This document shows positions 1 to 10,132 of a DNA stretch of 64,000 bases, in pieces. Position 1 is the first letter of the stretch. Each line of letters opens with the position of its first letter. Both the position numbers and the translations under genes were made by a program. The notes under the pieces are model-generated. The model was not told where the DNA came from. It made no database searches and was given only the letters and a program-made list of their open reading frames with translations. Where the stretch lies: assembly GCF_042677945.1 (NCBI RefSeq), contig NZ_JBHUDN010000026.1; one strand, given 5' to 3'. The DNA is from Haloplanus litoreus (GTDB taxonomy: Archaea > Halobacteriota > Halobacteria > Halobacteriales > Haloferacaceae).

Positions 1-302
1 TTGGGGTGAAGCGAGACGAGTTCGTCCCCCGCCGCTCGCGACTGGATGGCGACGGTCCCGAGCGACGCGACGCCGAGTCGCGCCGCGGTCACGCCGGTCT
101 TGGCCTCGTGGAGCTGTGCAGGCGTCGGGTTCAGCGTCACGGGCGCATCCTCGAGATCCACGGAATCGAACGGGAGCGCGGCCCCGACCGCGGGTCGGTC
201 GACGACGTCCGTGAGCGTCGAGGCGAACGTCTCGGGCGTGGTCACCGTCGATTCGGTGTCGGACCGTGAGAGTGACTGCTGGAACTCCGCTACGGTACTC
301 AT
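1..302 (-). CDS. LUD domain protein, LutC-like (partial)
   Basis: The reading frame starts with ATG at 302 and runs off the left edge of the window, so only the first 100 residues are visible. The segment EAKTGVTAARLGVASLGTV, followed by a short strand with a Ser, is the kind of sequence found in LUD domain proteins (LutC/YkgG), which work with iron-sulfur partners in lactate oxidation. The partners would lie to the left and cannot be seen. The gene points away from the degraded region that follows. The function is inferred from the family, not from visible catalytic residues. Confidence 0.55.
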   Translation of the reverse strand, partial: MSTVAEFQQSLSRSDTESTVTTPETFASTLTDVVDRPAVGAALPFDSVDLEDAPVTLNPTPAQLHEAKTGVTAARLGVASLGTVAIQSRAAGDELVSLHP

Positions 303-407
303 ACACTGGCCAAAGACGAGGAATCGAATAAAGCTATATGTTCCAGAAGGGTGTTCACCTCAGTCTGAATGAGGCCGTAGTCAAGAAATCTGTCGGGTAT
401 TCGACGA

Positions 408-702
408 ATGCTCGACTACCTAGTGGAGAAGGCACGCCAGCAGCGAATGCTTTCCCACGAGGGCACTCCGACGGAGCGGCGTGTGCTCGCGGCCATTCTG
501 TATCATGCTGGCCTCTCGTAACGGAAATAGAATCGGTCGCTGATCTGCAGTATGAGGTAATCAGATGGTGGTTCCGTCGGCTGAAAACCTCTTTGAGTCC
601 GACTGCCGAGATCGTGAGCAGGTCGCCGTCGATTTCGATCTCTATCCCGTTGGCGGCGAGCGGTACTACGTCTGGGCGGCAGTCGATTATGAAATGTCAT
701 AG
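408..702 (+). pseudogene. Degraded DDE transposase fragment
   Basis: Three short frames read in order give MLDYLVEKARQQRMLSHE, then RWWFRRLK, then NLFESDCRDREQVAVDF and GERYYVWAAVDYE, after which a stop follows. This is the N-terminal half and first catalytic Asp region of a haloarchaeal DDE transposase distantly like the IS6 type. Two frameshifts, near 510 and 583, and loss of the C-terminal half show that it is dead. A possible terminal sequence GGGTGTTCACC lies just upstream near 349. It differs from the intact-length IS6-type copies in this window. Confidence 0.55.
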
Positions 703-871
703 ATCATAACTTTCAACAGCCCACCGGTCGGTTGAGACTTGACACGTTGCTCTTACCCAGAGACATCCTCAAATGGTACCGCGGTCGGCCCCGACGTCAA
801 GGCGATGATGCAGGCTCTCGAAACGGGGGTGACTCCGATGCGGTCGCGCGAGTACTCTCGGGCGGTTCGAC

Positions 872-1180
872 CTATCTGAAGCGAATCCTTGACAGGGAGT
901 CGACTGCGTAATAGTGCTGATTGAGACGGTGGCTCAGGCCGAAGGGGTGATGGACGCGACCAAGTCTCCGCCGGAGAAGAGTCGCGGCATCGGGGCGGCT
1001 CGCACCTAGTCCTACGGCGCCGGCATGACCGAGTACGCCGGCTCGGCCGATGAGTGACTGCCCGGATCGTCCAGATCGGGAATAGCGGGCCGTCGACAAC
1101 GCCGCTGAGGCGGCGAACAAACCGGTCAGGACGCTCGCCATCAGCGAGGTCGACACTGAGTACTACGAGGGGCTTAGATT
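872..1180 (+). pseudogene. Remnant of HpcH/HpaI-type CoA-ester lyase
   Basis: One frame reads VDCVIVLIETVAQAEGVMDA, which matches the LIET...AEGV block of citrate lyase beta/malyl-CoA lyase enzymes (HpcH/HpaI aldolase superfamily). A second frame downstream reads RAVDNAAEAANKPVRTL and then EVDTEYYEGL, which fits the later helix and strand of the same fold. In-frame stops lie before, between and within these pieces, and the N-terminal half is absent. The matches are short, so the family call is moderate, but the order and spacing agree with one eroded gene. Confidence 0.4.
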
Positions 1181-1200
1181 CGACTGGCAGATAGTCGGCG

Positions 1201-1234
1201 TTGACATCCTCTCGCTCCGCGAGCGGACGAGAGA
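1201..1234 (-). repeat. IS200/IS605-type right-end relic
   Basis: TTGACATCCTCTCGCTCCGC followed by GAGCGG is, on the minus strand, a small hairpin ending in GAGAGGATGTCAA. The same GAGGATGTCAA ending closes the tnpB element at 8551, and a GAGGATGTCA ending closes the derivative at 54430. No transposase or left end was found next to it, so it is probably a leftover end. Confidence 0.4.
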
Positions 1235-1325
1235 CGTGCTTGACAACGCGGATCTCGCGGGCGAGTGACGACGAGGAGGCCCAGCCCAGACTGAACGGAA
1301 CCGGGACGTCGCTCGACTGGCCGTC

Positions 1326-1460
1326 TCAGATTGGCTTGTTGGTCTGGATGTACTCGCTGAGCGCCTCGGCGCCGTTCTCGCGGCCGTGGCCACCGTGCTT
1401 GTAGTCATCGAACGGCATCTTGAGGGAGACGGCTTGGCCGTCGCCCCAGACAATCCGATC
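1326..1460 (-). pseudogene. Aldehyde dehydrogenase C-terminal remnant
   Basis: On the minus strand the frame ending at 1326 reads RIVWGDGQAVSLKMPFDDYK followed by GGHGRENGAEALSEYIQTNK and a stop. This closely resembles the C-terminal tail of NAD(P)-dependent aldehyde dehydrogenases, usually PFGGYKxSGxGRENGxEAL...YxQTK. Only about 43 residues survive. The catalytic Cys and the nucleotide-binding domain are absent, so it is a fragment. It abuts the IS6-type element at 1527, which may have helped delete the rest. Confidence 0.6.
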
Positions 1461-1526
1461 TTGATGCGCTCAATCGGTCGATTGACCTATCGCATGTCTT
1501 CAGTCTAGGCTCCCCGTCAGCGGTGC

Positions 1527-2216
1527 TGTTCAGAGTAGTTGATTCCATGCGACGGCGAACGATCGAAGCCACTCGTTTGCAGTTTCTGCTTCGTCGTTGC
1601 TAAAACAATTCGAGAAACTGGTAGTTCTGCGTTTTACCTCACGAAAGATACGTTCGACGCTGTTCCGATTTCCGTGACGTTCGTATCTGAAATCGAGGCC
1701 GTGGCGACGGCAGGCGTCGTTCAGTGGTGTCACGCCATCGACGAGCAACACGGCGTCGTCAACGTCGTGTTTCTCGCGTAATTCACGAAAGAACGAGTAA
1801 GCGATAACGTTCATTTTCGTCGGTTCACACGTTGTATAGGGTAATTCGCTCGTCTCTGGATCGACCGCGGCGTACAGCCAATACTGCTCGTCGTTGAGTC
1901 GGATCACCGTTTCGTCAACCGCAACGTGACCCGGACTTCGATCCTCTTCGGGCTGTAAATCGGCTTTGTGGACCCAGTTGTGGACGGTGGAGCGTGCCCG
2001 TTCAACACCGAATACCTCAAGAATAGAGACAGTATTCGAAAGTGATAGTCCAGCAAGATGGAGCTGAATACTGAGCTTCATAAACAGCCGCGGTGTTGCC
2101 TCTCGTTCCACAAAACCCCTAACTCGATTCGGTCGACACAACCGATGAGGCTAGCGTTTTCGGGCATAGATCACTCAGAAAACGCTACGCCTCACCTTTC
2201 AATCCCTATCCGAACA
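1527..2216 (-). mobile_element. IS6-type insertion sequence, copy 1
   Basis: A 690 bp element bounded by TGTTCAG-type ends: TGTTCAGAGTAG at 1527 and the complement of TGTTCGGATAGG at 2216. It carries one transposase gene on the minus strand. Its internal sequence is nearly the same as the copy at 9396, in inverted orientation to it. The 8 bases on each side do not match, so there is no visible target duplication, which suggests rearrangement through the element. The IS6 label comes from the short DDE transposase. Confidence 0.85.
1530..2167 (-). pseudogene. IS6-type transposase with N-terminal frameshift
   Basis: The original start is probably the ATG at 2167, giving MPENASLIGCVDRIELG. Compared with copy 2 there are two extra G residues in GTTAGGGGTTTTG near 2115, which throw the frame. 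The rest is open: VAVDETVIRLND supplies the first Asp, LLVDGVTPLNDACRRH the second and RNSVERIFREVKRRT the Glu of a DDE enzyme. A protein of about 203 residues could still start at a TTG (2141), or a shorter one at GTG. Whether it is active is uncertain. It would cut and join the element's ends. Confidence 0.8.
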
Positions 2217-2485
2217 CGAGGAAGGTTGTGATCAAAACTCTAAATTGGCTCTGTTGAAATCCTCTTCTTCAGAGATGCTTTGTCTGAAACAGCTGGTCAC
2301 TGAAGGATACGTATTGAGTGCCGGACATCTTATCAGGGATAGCGTGTGTTCGAGAGATTTCACAGCAGAGAGGGTTCGAGTATTATATAACGAGACTGCG
2401 CGGACGTGGTCCGGATCAATCTAACGCCGTTCGCCGATGCCCTTTCTCAATGGCCCTACCCCGACAAATCTGGCGTTTCATCGAC
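2217..2485. other. Gene-free gap with possible IS end
   Basis: No convincing gene. GGCTCTGTTGAAATCC at 2247 to 2262 resembles the terminal sequence of other haloarchaeal insertion sequences, so a relic end is possible. The rest is relatively A+T rich and has short frames only. Confidence 0.3.
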
Positions 2486-3076
2486 TCACCCGTTAGCTTC
2501 ACCCTCAACAGAGAGTTCGAATTCGAGTTGTCCGTCAAGGACATGTGTTCGGTCGATTAGCCCCGGTTCCACGAGTTCGATGGTGCTCTCAACGATGAGT
2601 TGACGGGCCGACTCCGGCCATTGGGTGACCGGAAGATCCATGAATACGGTCTCGTCGGCGATTTCACCGAACTGGTGGACTTCGACGACTGCAGCAGTCC
2701 CCTCTCGGAACAGTGACACGGACGGATGAGGTTTGTGGTCACCCATAAATGGGCCTTGGATCGAGATCTGTGGGGGGGTGCCGTCACCCCCCAGTGCTAC
2801 AAACCGCTGTGTGAGCGATTGCAGTTCGGTATCTTCAGGGTGCGAAATCGACGTATGGAAATGGTTCGGTGAGGGGGTAAACCTGGGGTCAACGCCCACG
2901 GTAGCGAGATTAGTGCCATCTTCGCTAAATTCGAGATATTTTCCATCATCTCGGGGATTGTCATCGGTCTTCACCGTCGGATCCGTGTGTTCGGTTTGTG
3001 ATTCAACAGCACTACAACCCGCAGCGGTGATGGAGGCAGCAGTCAGGGCGGACGCGAGGAATGCGCGACGGCGCAT
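2486..3076 (-). CDS. Secreted lipoprotein of unknown function
   Basis: 196 residues from ATG at 3076. The start MRRRAFLASALTAASITAAG followed by Cys is a twin-arginine-like signal with a lipobox (AAGC), so the product is probably exported and lipid anchored. An upstream in-frame ATG at 3142 would place 22 residues before the signal and is less likely. The mature part begins with a short acidic linker and then has alternating strands and several Gly-Asp turns (GGDGTPPQISIQG). I do not recognise a domain. It ends in FELSVEGEANG. It stands alone between the IS remnants and the membrane protein gene below. Confidence 0.7.
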   Translation of the reverse strand: MRRRAFLASALTAASITAAGCSAVESQTEHTDPTVKTDDNPRDDGKYLEFSEDGTNLATVGVDPRFTPSPNHFHTSISHPEDTELQSLTQRFVALGGDGTPPQISIQGPFMGDHKPHPSVSLFREGTAAVVEVHQFGEIADETVFMDLPVTQWPESARQLIVESTIELVEPGLIDRTHVLDGQLEFELSVEGEANG

Positions 3077-3269
3077 AGGTAACGACTTCGCTGGTGGAAT
3101 CAAAAACGTTAACAAACTTGTACCGCACCCGAGCTTGCGCACACCCTTATGAGCTACAAACCTCGCTAATCGCTACATCTCCTGTATTGAGCGATCCGTG
3201 ACAGCTCCGTACGGAGCGACTGAGGGCGAGAAAATATCAACTACTGAGGATTTCAGCAGAGCCGCGAAC

Positions 3270-3698
3270 TCAGGTCTGGCTCTGATAGAGAAGAACTAGG
3301 ATGGCAACTCCGATGAAGAAGTCCGGGAGAAACACGAACGCTCCGATATTTGGGCGAGGGCGGAAACCTAAGACGTTGTGGACTACTGGATTTGACGCAC
3401 CTGCGTATAGAAGCAGCGCAAGGCTTAGCACAAGCAGGCTTGCTGTGTACTTGTTCGGAAGATCGCGATAGAGTTGCACGTAGATGACTGCGAGTGCCAC
3501 CAGCAACACGAGGTTCAGGGTTGTAAAGAAAACCTCCATCCGAATGAGCAGTTCAACCTGTGAGGACAGCGCCCTTGACGGAGGGCCATGAGATGGAATT
3601 GATGTGAAGAGTGCGACTAGGAGTGCGAGCCCACTCGCGACGGCCGCACTCGCTACTGTCGTTCCAAGTGGACTATCGATCCAGTTACGAATCATCAT
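3270..3698 (-). CDS. Four-helix membrane protein, partner of wHTH
   Basis: 142 residues from ATG at 3698. Hydrophobic stretches are near residues 15-35, 55-78, 83-102 and 120-138, and the protein ends in FLPDFFIGVAILVLLYQSQT. The start codon overlaps the last codons of the upstream winged-helix gene (GATGATGATTCGTAA), so the two were co-translated. This pairing of a small winged-helix protein with a polytopic protein is common in haloarchaea, but the role is unknown. It appears intact while its partner carries a frameshift. An upstream start at 3737 is possible but would lie inside the partner. Confidence 0.65.
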   Translation of the reverse strand: MMIRNWIDSPLGTTVASAAVASGLALLVALFTSIPSHGPPSRALSSQVELLIRMEVFFTTLNLVLLVALAVIYVQLYRDLPNKYTASLLVLSLALLLYAGASNPVVHNVLGFRPRPNIGAFVFLPDFFIGVAILVLLYQSQT

Positions 3699-3974
3699 CA
3701 ACTCCGGCCTGTTCCGCCACGTCTTCCATGATGTCAAGGTTGGTCATCATTCTGTCTGAGAGGAAGTACATCTGCCCGTAATTGTCACCTTCCGTGGTCA
3801 CGATATTGCTCTCTTCGAGGACTTCGAGGGGTGCTGGACTGTTTTGTAGTTCAGACCCAGCTCATTCGACAATTGATTGGTGTTTCGCGGCTGGTCGTTG
3901 AGTGCGCGGAGGATACGAAGCCGATTGCGGCCTCCACGAGACCCACCAATGAGCCACCAGAGCAACTGCCGCAT
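3685..3974 (-). pseudogene. Frameshifted winged-helix regulator
   Basis: From ATG at 3974 the frame reads MRQLLWWLIGGSRGGRNRLR, then an HTH segment NTNQLSNELGLNYKTVQH. It then leaves frame near 3830. With one base restored it continues LEVLEESNIVTTEGDNYGQM, then YFLSDRMMTNLDIMEDVAEQ, to a stop at 3685. The order helix, recognition helix, wing is that of small ArsR-like archaeal regulators of about 95 residues. One missing base (CAGCACCCCTCGAAG, where a CAC CAC CTC is expected) breaks it. It precedes and overlaps the membrane protein gene. Confidence 0.7.
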
Positions 3975-4042
3975 CTATCGAGTATTCGGTTGGTCGGTGC
4001 AAATACATTCTGTCTCTCTCCGAACGATACTACGCCCCCGAA

Positions 4043-5206
4043 TTAGCCACGAATCCAAGAGATAATTCGATCGGCGATTTCACCGTTATTGTCGTCCTGC
4101 ATCATGAGATGTGTATTTCCGGATATCCCTTCGTCCGGAAGGCTAAACAGCGTCGATGCGGGACTTGTCTCTCCTGTGAGCTCTGCAGTTGTCTGGGTCG
4201 CTTCCTTGCGACCAGTCTGTCCACGTTCATCGACATAATCGCCATACACACCCATAAACGGTGCATCACCACCCATCTCCGCCACAGTTTGCGGGTCAGT
4301 CGGTGCGCCGACCGGCTCGACTGCGACGATCCGTTCAACGAGGTCAGGCACAGTCTGTGCGACTGCGAATCCGGATCCACCACCTGCTGAATGGACAAGC
4401 AACACTGACGGACCAACACGATTGAGGAGTGCCTCTAGGGCGGCAGTCTCCTGAGGTGATGCGAACCGACTCCCACCGCTACCTCCGGTAGTCGACCCAG
4501 TCTGGGTTCCAGCTGTGGTCTCAGTGGAATCCGCAGGTGTGGAGTTCTGGTCGCCGCCACGTCCGCCCGTCTGGCGTCCACTTTGCCTCCCGCCACCTCC
4601 GCCACCGATGCTAACGTATGCGGGGAATGACGCAACGAGTTGGTCGACCGATTCGACCGGGTATCGAACGTCCTCGTACGGAGACCCCGCCTCGGGACCG
4701 AATCCCCATGTCGGCCATGCTCGATCGATAGACCATCGAGAGAGTGACGCAGAGTCAGAGTTCTGGAGGGCAGCAGTATCTAAGCCACCTGAACCGACGT
4801 TTCGAGGGGGATTGAATACATACACTGGATGGCCAGCTTCGGCGAAGTACTCCATCCAGCCGCGTCGACCGTCAGGTGTTGTCCGGTAAATATACGGCGA
4901 CAACCCGAGACCGGGCACCATTACGACGGGTGACTTGTCGGTAGCCGTATTGGGTCGTGTATATACGATTTCAGCACGTCCATCGATAACCGTACTACTG
5001 CTTGTGTTTGCGTTGCCGACGTAGAAATTTCCGAACGTCGGAGAGTCGTTATTCCGTTGTTCGGATTGCGGAGTGTCTTCAGGAGAAGTCCGTGTATCTG
5101 TGTTCGATCCGCCATTGTCAGCTATGCTATTACACCCTGCGATAGTCGCAGCAATCGCGACTCCGGTTGCACGAAGAAACGCTTTCCGAGAGATACCCGC
5201 TGACAT
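4043..5206 (-). CDS. Exported alpha/beta hydrolase (esterase-like)
   Basis: 387 residues from ATG at 5206. MSAGISRKAFLRATGVAIAA then IAGC is a Tat-like signal with lipobox. A Thr/Ser/Asn-rich spacer follows. The hydrolase core shows PVVMVPGLGLSPYIYR (oxyanion loop), a nucleophile elbow HSAGGGSG with Ser as nucleophile, and a late His in SGNTHLMMQDD, the order expected for this fold. Between the first half and the nucleophile there is an insertion of about 60 residues made of Gly runs, Gln and Thr/Ser, unusual for the family and probably a disordered loop. The substrate is unknown. An upstream ATG at 5224 would add six residues before the signal. Confidence 0.75.
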   Translation of the reverse strand: MSAGISRKAFLRATGVAIAATIAGCNSIADNGGSNTDTRTSPEDTPQSEQRNNDSPTFGNFYVGNANTSSSTVIDGRAEIVYTRPNTATDKSPVVMVPGLGLSPYIYRTTPDGRRGWMEYFAEAGHPVYVFNPPRNVGSGGLDTAALQNSDSASLSRWSIDRAWPTWGFGPEAGSPYEDVRYPVESVDQLVASFPAYVSIGGGGGGRQSGRQTGGRGGDQNSTPADSTETTAGTQTGSTTGGSGGSRFASPQETAALEALLNRVGPSVLLVHSAGGGSGFAVAQTVPDLVERIVAVEPVGAPTDPQTVAEMGGDAPFMGVYGDYVDERGQTGRKEATQTTAELTGETSPASTLFSLPDEGISGNTHLMMQDDNNGEIADRIISWIRG

Positions 5207-5430
5207 ACAGATAGTACTGGCCATCGAACTGACTTAGTCGATTGCCGAAATCGGCCACAGGTTAGGCACAAATTCATCCCAGTTCATACAGACGCTGATA
5301 TGAAGAAGACAGTAATTTAAGGTAAACACTGTGTCGCTCAGGGCGTATGCATTGAGAGCGCCGGTCTCAACTTCGATCTGGCGTGGGGAAGTTGAGACTA
5401 CACCCGCTATGGAGTAGACGGCATGCATAG

Positions 5431-5904
5431 TCACCGATATTCCGAAATCGACTGGTACGGAACGTAGTACCCAATTTCATCGATCCACGTTGACAGCCAC
5501 TCATCAGCGGTCGATTCATCGATCTTGCCAGCGTCAATAGCAGCCAACAGCACACCGACTGATCCGACAACGGTCACATCCTGTTCTTTCGCAAACGACC
5601 GGGCATCGCCGTCGTCGGTCAACAGTCGGCCGTCGTGCGCGTCCGCCAAGGCGAACGCTTGGGCCTCGCCGGCATCGAGATGGTCACTGACGACCGTCTC
5701 CCTGTTTGCGACCGTCTCCGAGACAGGTACGACTGGAATCCCGTCGTCGAGTTTATCGAGTGCGGATTGAAGATATGGATGATCATCAACACCGTTTTCG
5801 AGTTACTCGCGAACGACCGGCACTGTACAGATTCCAGAGAGCCCTGCAACCGCCCACAACTGGTCGATATACGCAAAATTCGAGAGAACAGTGGTGTTCA
5901 GGAC
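5431..5904 (-). pseudogene. Broken PIN-domain ribonuclease gene
   Basis: On the minus strand the frame from 5904 reads VLNTTVLSNFAYIDQLWAVA (first acidic strand), then VVRE, a TAA stop, then LENGVDDHPYLQSALDKLDD, ETVVSDHLDAGEAQAFALAD and RLLTDDGDARSFAKEQDV. This is the order of a PIN-domain (DUF3368-like) nuclease of about 155 residues, the toxin class of VapC-like systems. The internal stop and the lack of a start codon show it is inactive. Its first codons overlap the end of the truncated kinase gene, so both were probably cut by one deletion. No antitoxin gene is next to it. Confidence 0.65.
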
Positions 5905-6578
5905 GCTCGGTCAGCGTCGGCAGTGACAGTCGGAAGCGTGTCCGTTACCTCGAGAGTGGCCTGTTCGGTGTCGACTGATTCCCATGCAGCCTTCGCAGCA
6001 GTCTCGATCGAGACGTCGTCAGACGGATCCACAGCGGTGCGATCTCGCGTGATGGTGAGGACGTCACGGATGATCTGTTCCATCCGGTCGTGTGCGTTCG
6101 CTACGGCGTCGAAGTGCTCGTCATCTCCGGTCTCCTGTGCGGCCCGGAGGTGTGCCTTGGCGACGTCCAGTGGATTACGGAGATCATGACTGATCACACT
6201 GCTCACTTGGTCGACGGCGGGAACCTCTGCAACGTCGAGACACGCACTCAAATCTGTAAAACCGACGTAGCTGGTATCAGGGCCGGAAGAGATCGTCCGA
6301 GCGAAGAACGGACCTCCCTCACCGATCCCGTCGAGATAGATGCCGACACTGTCGCCACGACGGAGATGTGCTATTGGGTCCTCGCCATCAGTCGGGTTGA
6401 CAACGCTAAATTGCTCGAAGATAGCTGCAACGGGCATCCCCGATGAGAGACAGTCGAAAACCGACTCGAAGGCCCCGTTGAGGACTGTGATACGAGGCTC
6501 GCCACCCTCTACAGCGTACGCGATGATCGGCTCCGGAAAGTCGTCAAACGTGATAGCCATGCGATTCTCGTCTGTCAT
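5898..6578 (-). pseudogene. Truncated PAS histidine kinase
   Basis: 226 residues from ATG at 6578 (an in-frame GTG at 6599 is also possible). Residues 1-110 look like a PAS sensor (FPEPIIAYAVEGGEPRITVLN...). The dimerisation/phosphoacceptor helix contains VISHDLRNPLDVAKAHLRAA with the His of the H-box, and DRMEQIIRDVLTITRD follows. The frame stops at VTADADRAS, exactly where the N-box helix of the ATPase domain should begin, so no kinase domain exists. The next bases belong to the PIN remnant, marking a deletion junction near 5900. It may still be translated but cannot phosphorylate itself. Confidence 0.65.
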
Positions 6579-6664
6579 CGATGGGTTACGCTCCGACACT
6601 GGTCCAGACAGTACTCACGCAGTCCGATGATCGCTGGCTGCACCGTCGACGGAGCTTCGTGACC

Positions 6665-6844
6665 ATGGACATAGATCAATTCGCCTCCGAACACGTCACA
6701 ACGGAGACCGACGCACCGTTCCAACTGGAGAACAGCTACACACTCGACGTCGCCGTCGATGGATCAGTACAGGCGAAAGCTGGGTCGATGATCGCGTTCA
6801 CGGGTGACCTGTCGTTCACCGGAAAAGCATCCGGCGAGAATTAG
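6665..6844 (+). pseudogene. AIM24 family protein, N-terminal fragment
   Basis: From ATG at 6665: MDIDQFASEHVTTETDAPFQ, then LENSYTLDV and VQAKAGSMIAFTGDLSFTGK, ending at 6844. AIM24 (DUF124) proteins start in this way and contain the AKxGSMIAYxGxxxF strand pair, but are usually over 200 residues. Only 59 remain here, so the gene is truncated. It is divergent from the kinase fragment, with only 86 bases between. Confidence 0.65.
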
Positions 6845-6921
6845 ACCCGTCCAGCAGTCCTTCCGCCGAGGACTACGGAAGAACAGCCCGCTGGGAACTG
6901 CGCGGAGTGCTTTTATCAGAA

Positions 6922-7138
6922 ATGAACGACGCTGACTTGATTATGAACATACGGGATGTAGGGCACACTATTTGGGACCGTCCCCTCGGCCGCATGTTAT
7001 TGCTCCTCGTTGGGGGAATTGTGATCGCTGTCACAGTGACGTGGTATCCGCCACTTCGGGACGTAGTTCAGTGGTTCCTCCCGTTGGGCCTCATTATCTG
7101 GGGAGGGTCCCGAGTCTACCGTTACGGAAGTGCGAGGA

Positions 7139-7142
<4 letters not shown>
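6922..7142 (+). pseudogene. Small membrane protein, 5' part (split by IS)
   Basis: From ATG at 6922 the frame encodes MNDADLIMNIRDVGHTIWDR, two hydrophobic segments (MLLLLVGGIVIAVTVTW and VVQWFLPLGLIIWGG), and RVYRYGSARR. It then enters the left end of the tnpB element at 7139. The sequence GGAGAAA at 7136 to 7142 recurs at 8552 to 8558 on the other side of the element, where the same frame resumes. Joining the two gives an uninterrupted protein of about 130 residues. No known family is recognised. A GTG or other start further upstream is possible. Confidence 0.7.
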
Positions 7143-8551
<1,409 letters not shown>

Positions 8552-8553
8552 GG

Positions 8554-8727
8554 AGAAACGAGCTGCTAAGTCTGATTGCGGGTTGTTTGCTCATCCTCGG
8601 CGGAATCACGCGTGCAGTGTTTCAATTCGTGCCGTTGAATGAACTGGCTGGAACCGTAGCTAATCTCGTTCCCGTAGTTGGAATTTTTGCGGAAATGTTC
8701 GCTCACCACTACCGCGAGCAGGAGTAG
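8554..8727 (+). pseudogene. Small membrane protein, 3' part (split by IS)
   Basis: This frame resumes the protein broken at 7142: RNELLSLIAGCLLILGGITR, then AVFQFVPLNELAGTVANLVP, and the tail EMFAHHYREQE with a TAG at 8725. It adds a third and probably fourth hydrophobic segment. Without the insertion the junction would read SARRNELLS in frame, which supports one ancestral gene at 6922. As it stands, the piece has no start of its own. Confidence 0.65.
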
Positions 8728-8759
8728 ATGGATCCGACAGCAAATGCGAGAGCAGAGAC

Positions 8760-9233
8760 CTAATTTCGAAGGATGGAGACGACCGTACCAAGGGCAAGGA
8801 GGGCACCGAGCCCGATGATATACAACGGCTTGTTGCTACTCTCGTGTTTGAGGAACGCCTTTCCGGGTGAATCCGTTGGGACGTAAGCCGTTACGGTGGC
8901 TCCGGGTTCATATCCCTCTAATTTCGCTCTGGCGTCTTCCTTAGTCTCGAACTCGTGCGTAACGCCACCGGGATACATATGCGAGGATGTGTAGGTTTCA
9001 CCCTCGTAGGTGTAGTTGAACGTCGCTTGGGGACTGTAGTCGTCGGTTCCACGTCGCTCATTGATCCGTTCGATCGAGGTAGAGACGATCGTCGCATCGA
9101 CCGTTTCCGTGGAGTCTAATGCTGCTGATTGAGACGAATAACTGTACGCTCCATACCCCATCGACCCGAACCCAACGATCAACGCAAGTGCGATCTGGAG
9201 GGTCCCCGATGGGCCATCGAAGTTGAATTCCAT
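8760..9233 (-). CDS. DUF3592 membrane protein
   Basis: 157 residues from ATG at 9233. One hydrophobic helix is near residues 12-30 and one at 135-153. The outside part between them has TVDATIVSTSIE, an NYTYEGETYTSS strand pair and EPGATVTAYVPTDSPGKAFL, the typical DUF3592 plan (helix, beta domain with YxPxxP-like turn, helix). The function of DUF3592 is unknown. It stands alone beside IS6-type copy 2 and looks intact. Confidence 0.75.
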   Translation of the reverse strand: MEFNFDGPSGTLQIALALIVGFGSMGYGAYSYSSQSAALDSTETVDATIVSTSIERINERRGTDDYSPQATFNYTYEGETYTSSHMYPGGVTHEFETKEDARAKLEGYEPGATVTAYVPTDSPGKAFLKHESSNKPLYIIGLGALLALGTVVSILRN

Positions 9234-9395
9234 ACCGGAGGTGTGGAACTAGTTGATGGTAAAAGAAGAATCCCTGTTTCTCGCTCCGTAACGACGTTCC
9301 ACGCATATTGGATCTCGATGTCACGGATTATCAGGGCGATAGATCAACCGTGGGTGACGCAGATAACATGAGAACTCGGAGTGTATCGACGGCGG

Positions 9396-10082
9396 TGTTC
9401 AGATAAGGATTGAAAGGTGAGGCGTAGCGTTTTCTGAGTGATCTATGCCCGAAAACGCTAGCCTCATCGTTGTATCGATCGGATTGAGTTAGGTTTTGTG
9501 GAACGAGAGGCAACACCGCGGCTGTTTATGAAGCTCAGTATTCAGCTCCATCTTGCTGGACTATCACTTTCGAATACTGTCTCTATTCTTGAGATTTTCG
9601 GTGTTGAACGGGCACGATCCACCGTTCACAACTGGGTTCACAAGGCAGATCTACAGCCCGAAGAAGGTCGAAGCCCGGATCACGTTGCGGTTGATGAAAC
9701 GGTGATCCGGCTCAACGACGAACAGTATTGGCTGTACGCCGCGGTCGATCCGGAGACGAACGAATTACTCCACACAAAGCTTGAACCGACGAGAACGAAC
9801 GTTATTGCTTACTCGTTCTTTCGCGAATTACGCGAGAAACACGACGTTGACGACGCGGTGTTTCTCGTCGATGGTGCGACACCACTAAACGACGCGTGCC
9901 GTCGCCACGGCCTCGATTTCAGATACGAACGTCACGGAAATCGGAACAGCGCCGAACGTATCTTTCGTGAGGTAAAACGCAGAACTACCAGTTTCTCGAA
10001 TTGTTTTAGCAACGACGAATCAGAAACTGCAAACGAGTGGCTTCGATCGTTCGCCGTCGCATGGAATCAACTACTCTGAACA
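9396..10082 (+). mobile_element. IS6-type insertion sequence, copy 2
   Basis: 687 bp, from TGTTCAGATAAGG at 9396 to CTACTCTGAACA at 10082. It is the inverted partner of the copy at 1527; the 3 bp length difference is fully explained by two indels near the transposase N-terminus. No matching 8-base target duplication is visible. The left end is identical over the visible ~50 bases to the copy entering at 63944 except for one base. Confidence 0.85.
9445..10079 (+). pseudogene. IS6-type transposase with N-terminal frameshift
   Basis: The ATG at 9445 gives MPENASLI, and then one base is missing relative to copy 1 (ATCGTTGTA where ATCGGTTGT is expected near 9469), leading to an early stop. Restoring it gives MPENASLIGCIDRIELGFVE in frame with the long open part. 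An open frame of 193 residues can start at the GTG at 9498. DDE residues are kept in HVAVDETVIRL, FLVDGATPLNDA and RNSAERIFREVK. The N-terminal lesion is different from that in copy 1, so the two copies decayed independently. Confidence 0.8.
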
Positions 10083-10132
10083 GGACCCTCGTCGCCGAAG
10101 CGTTTTCCCCATCACTCTCCGAACGTAGCTCT

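Noticed and set aside
2217..2485. A second complete insertion sequence with end GGCTCTGTTGAAATCC
   Set aside because: Only one end-like sequence was found, with no transposase or second end.
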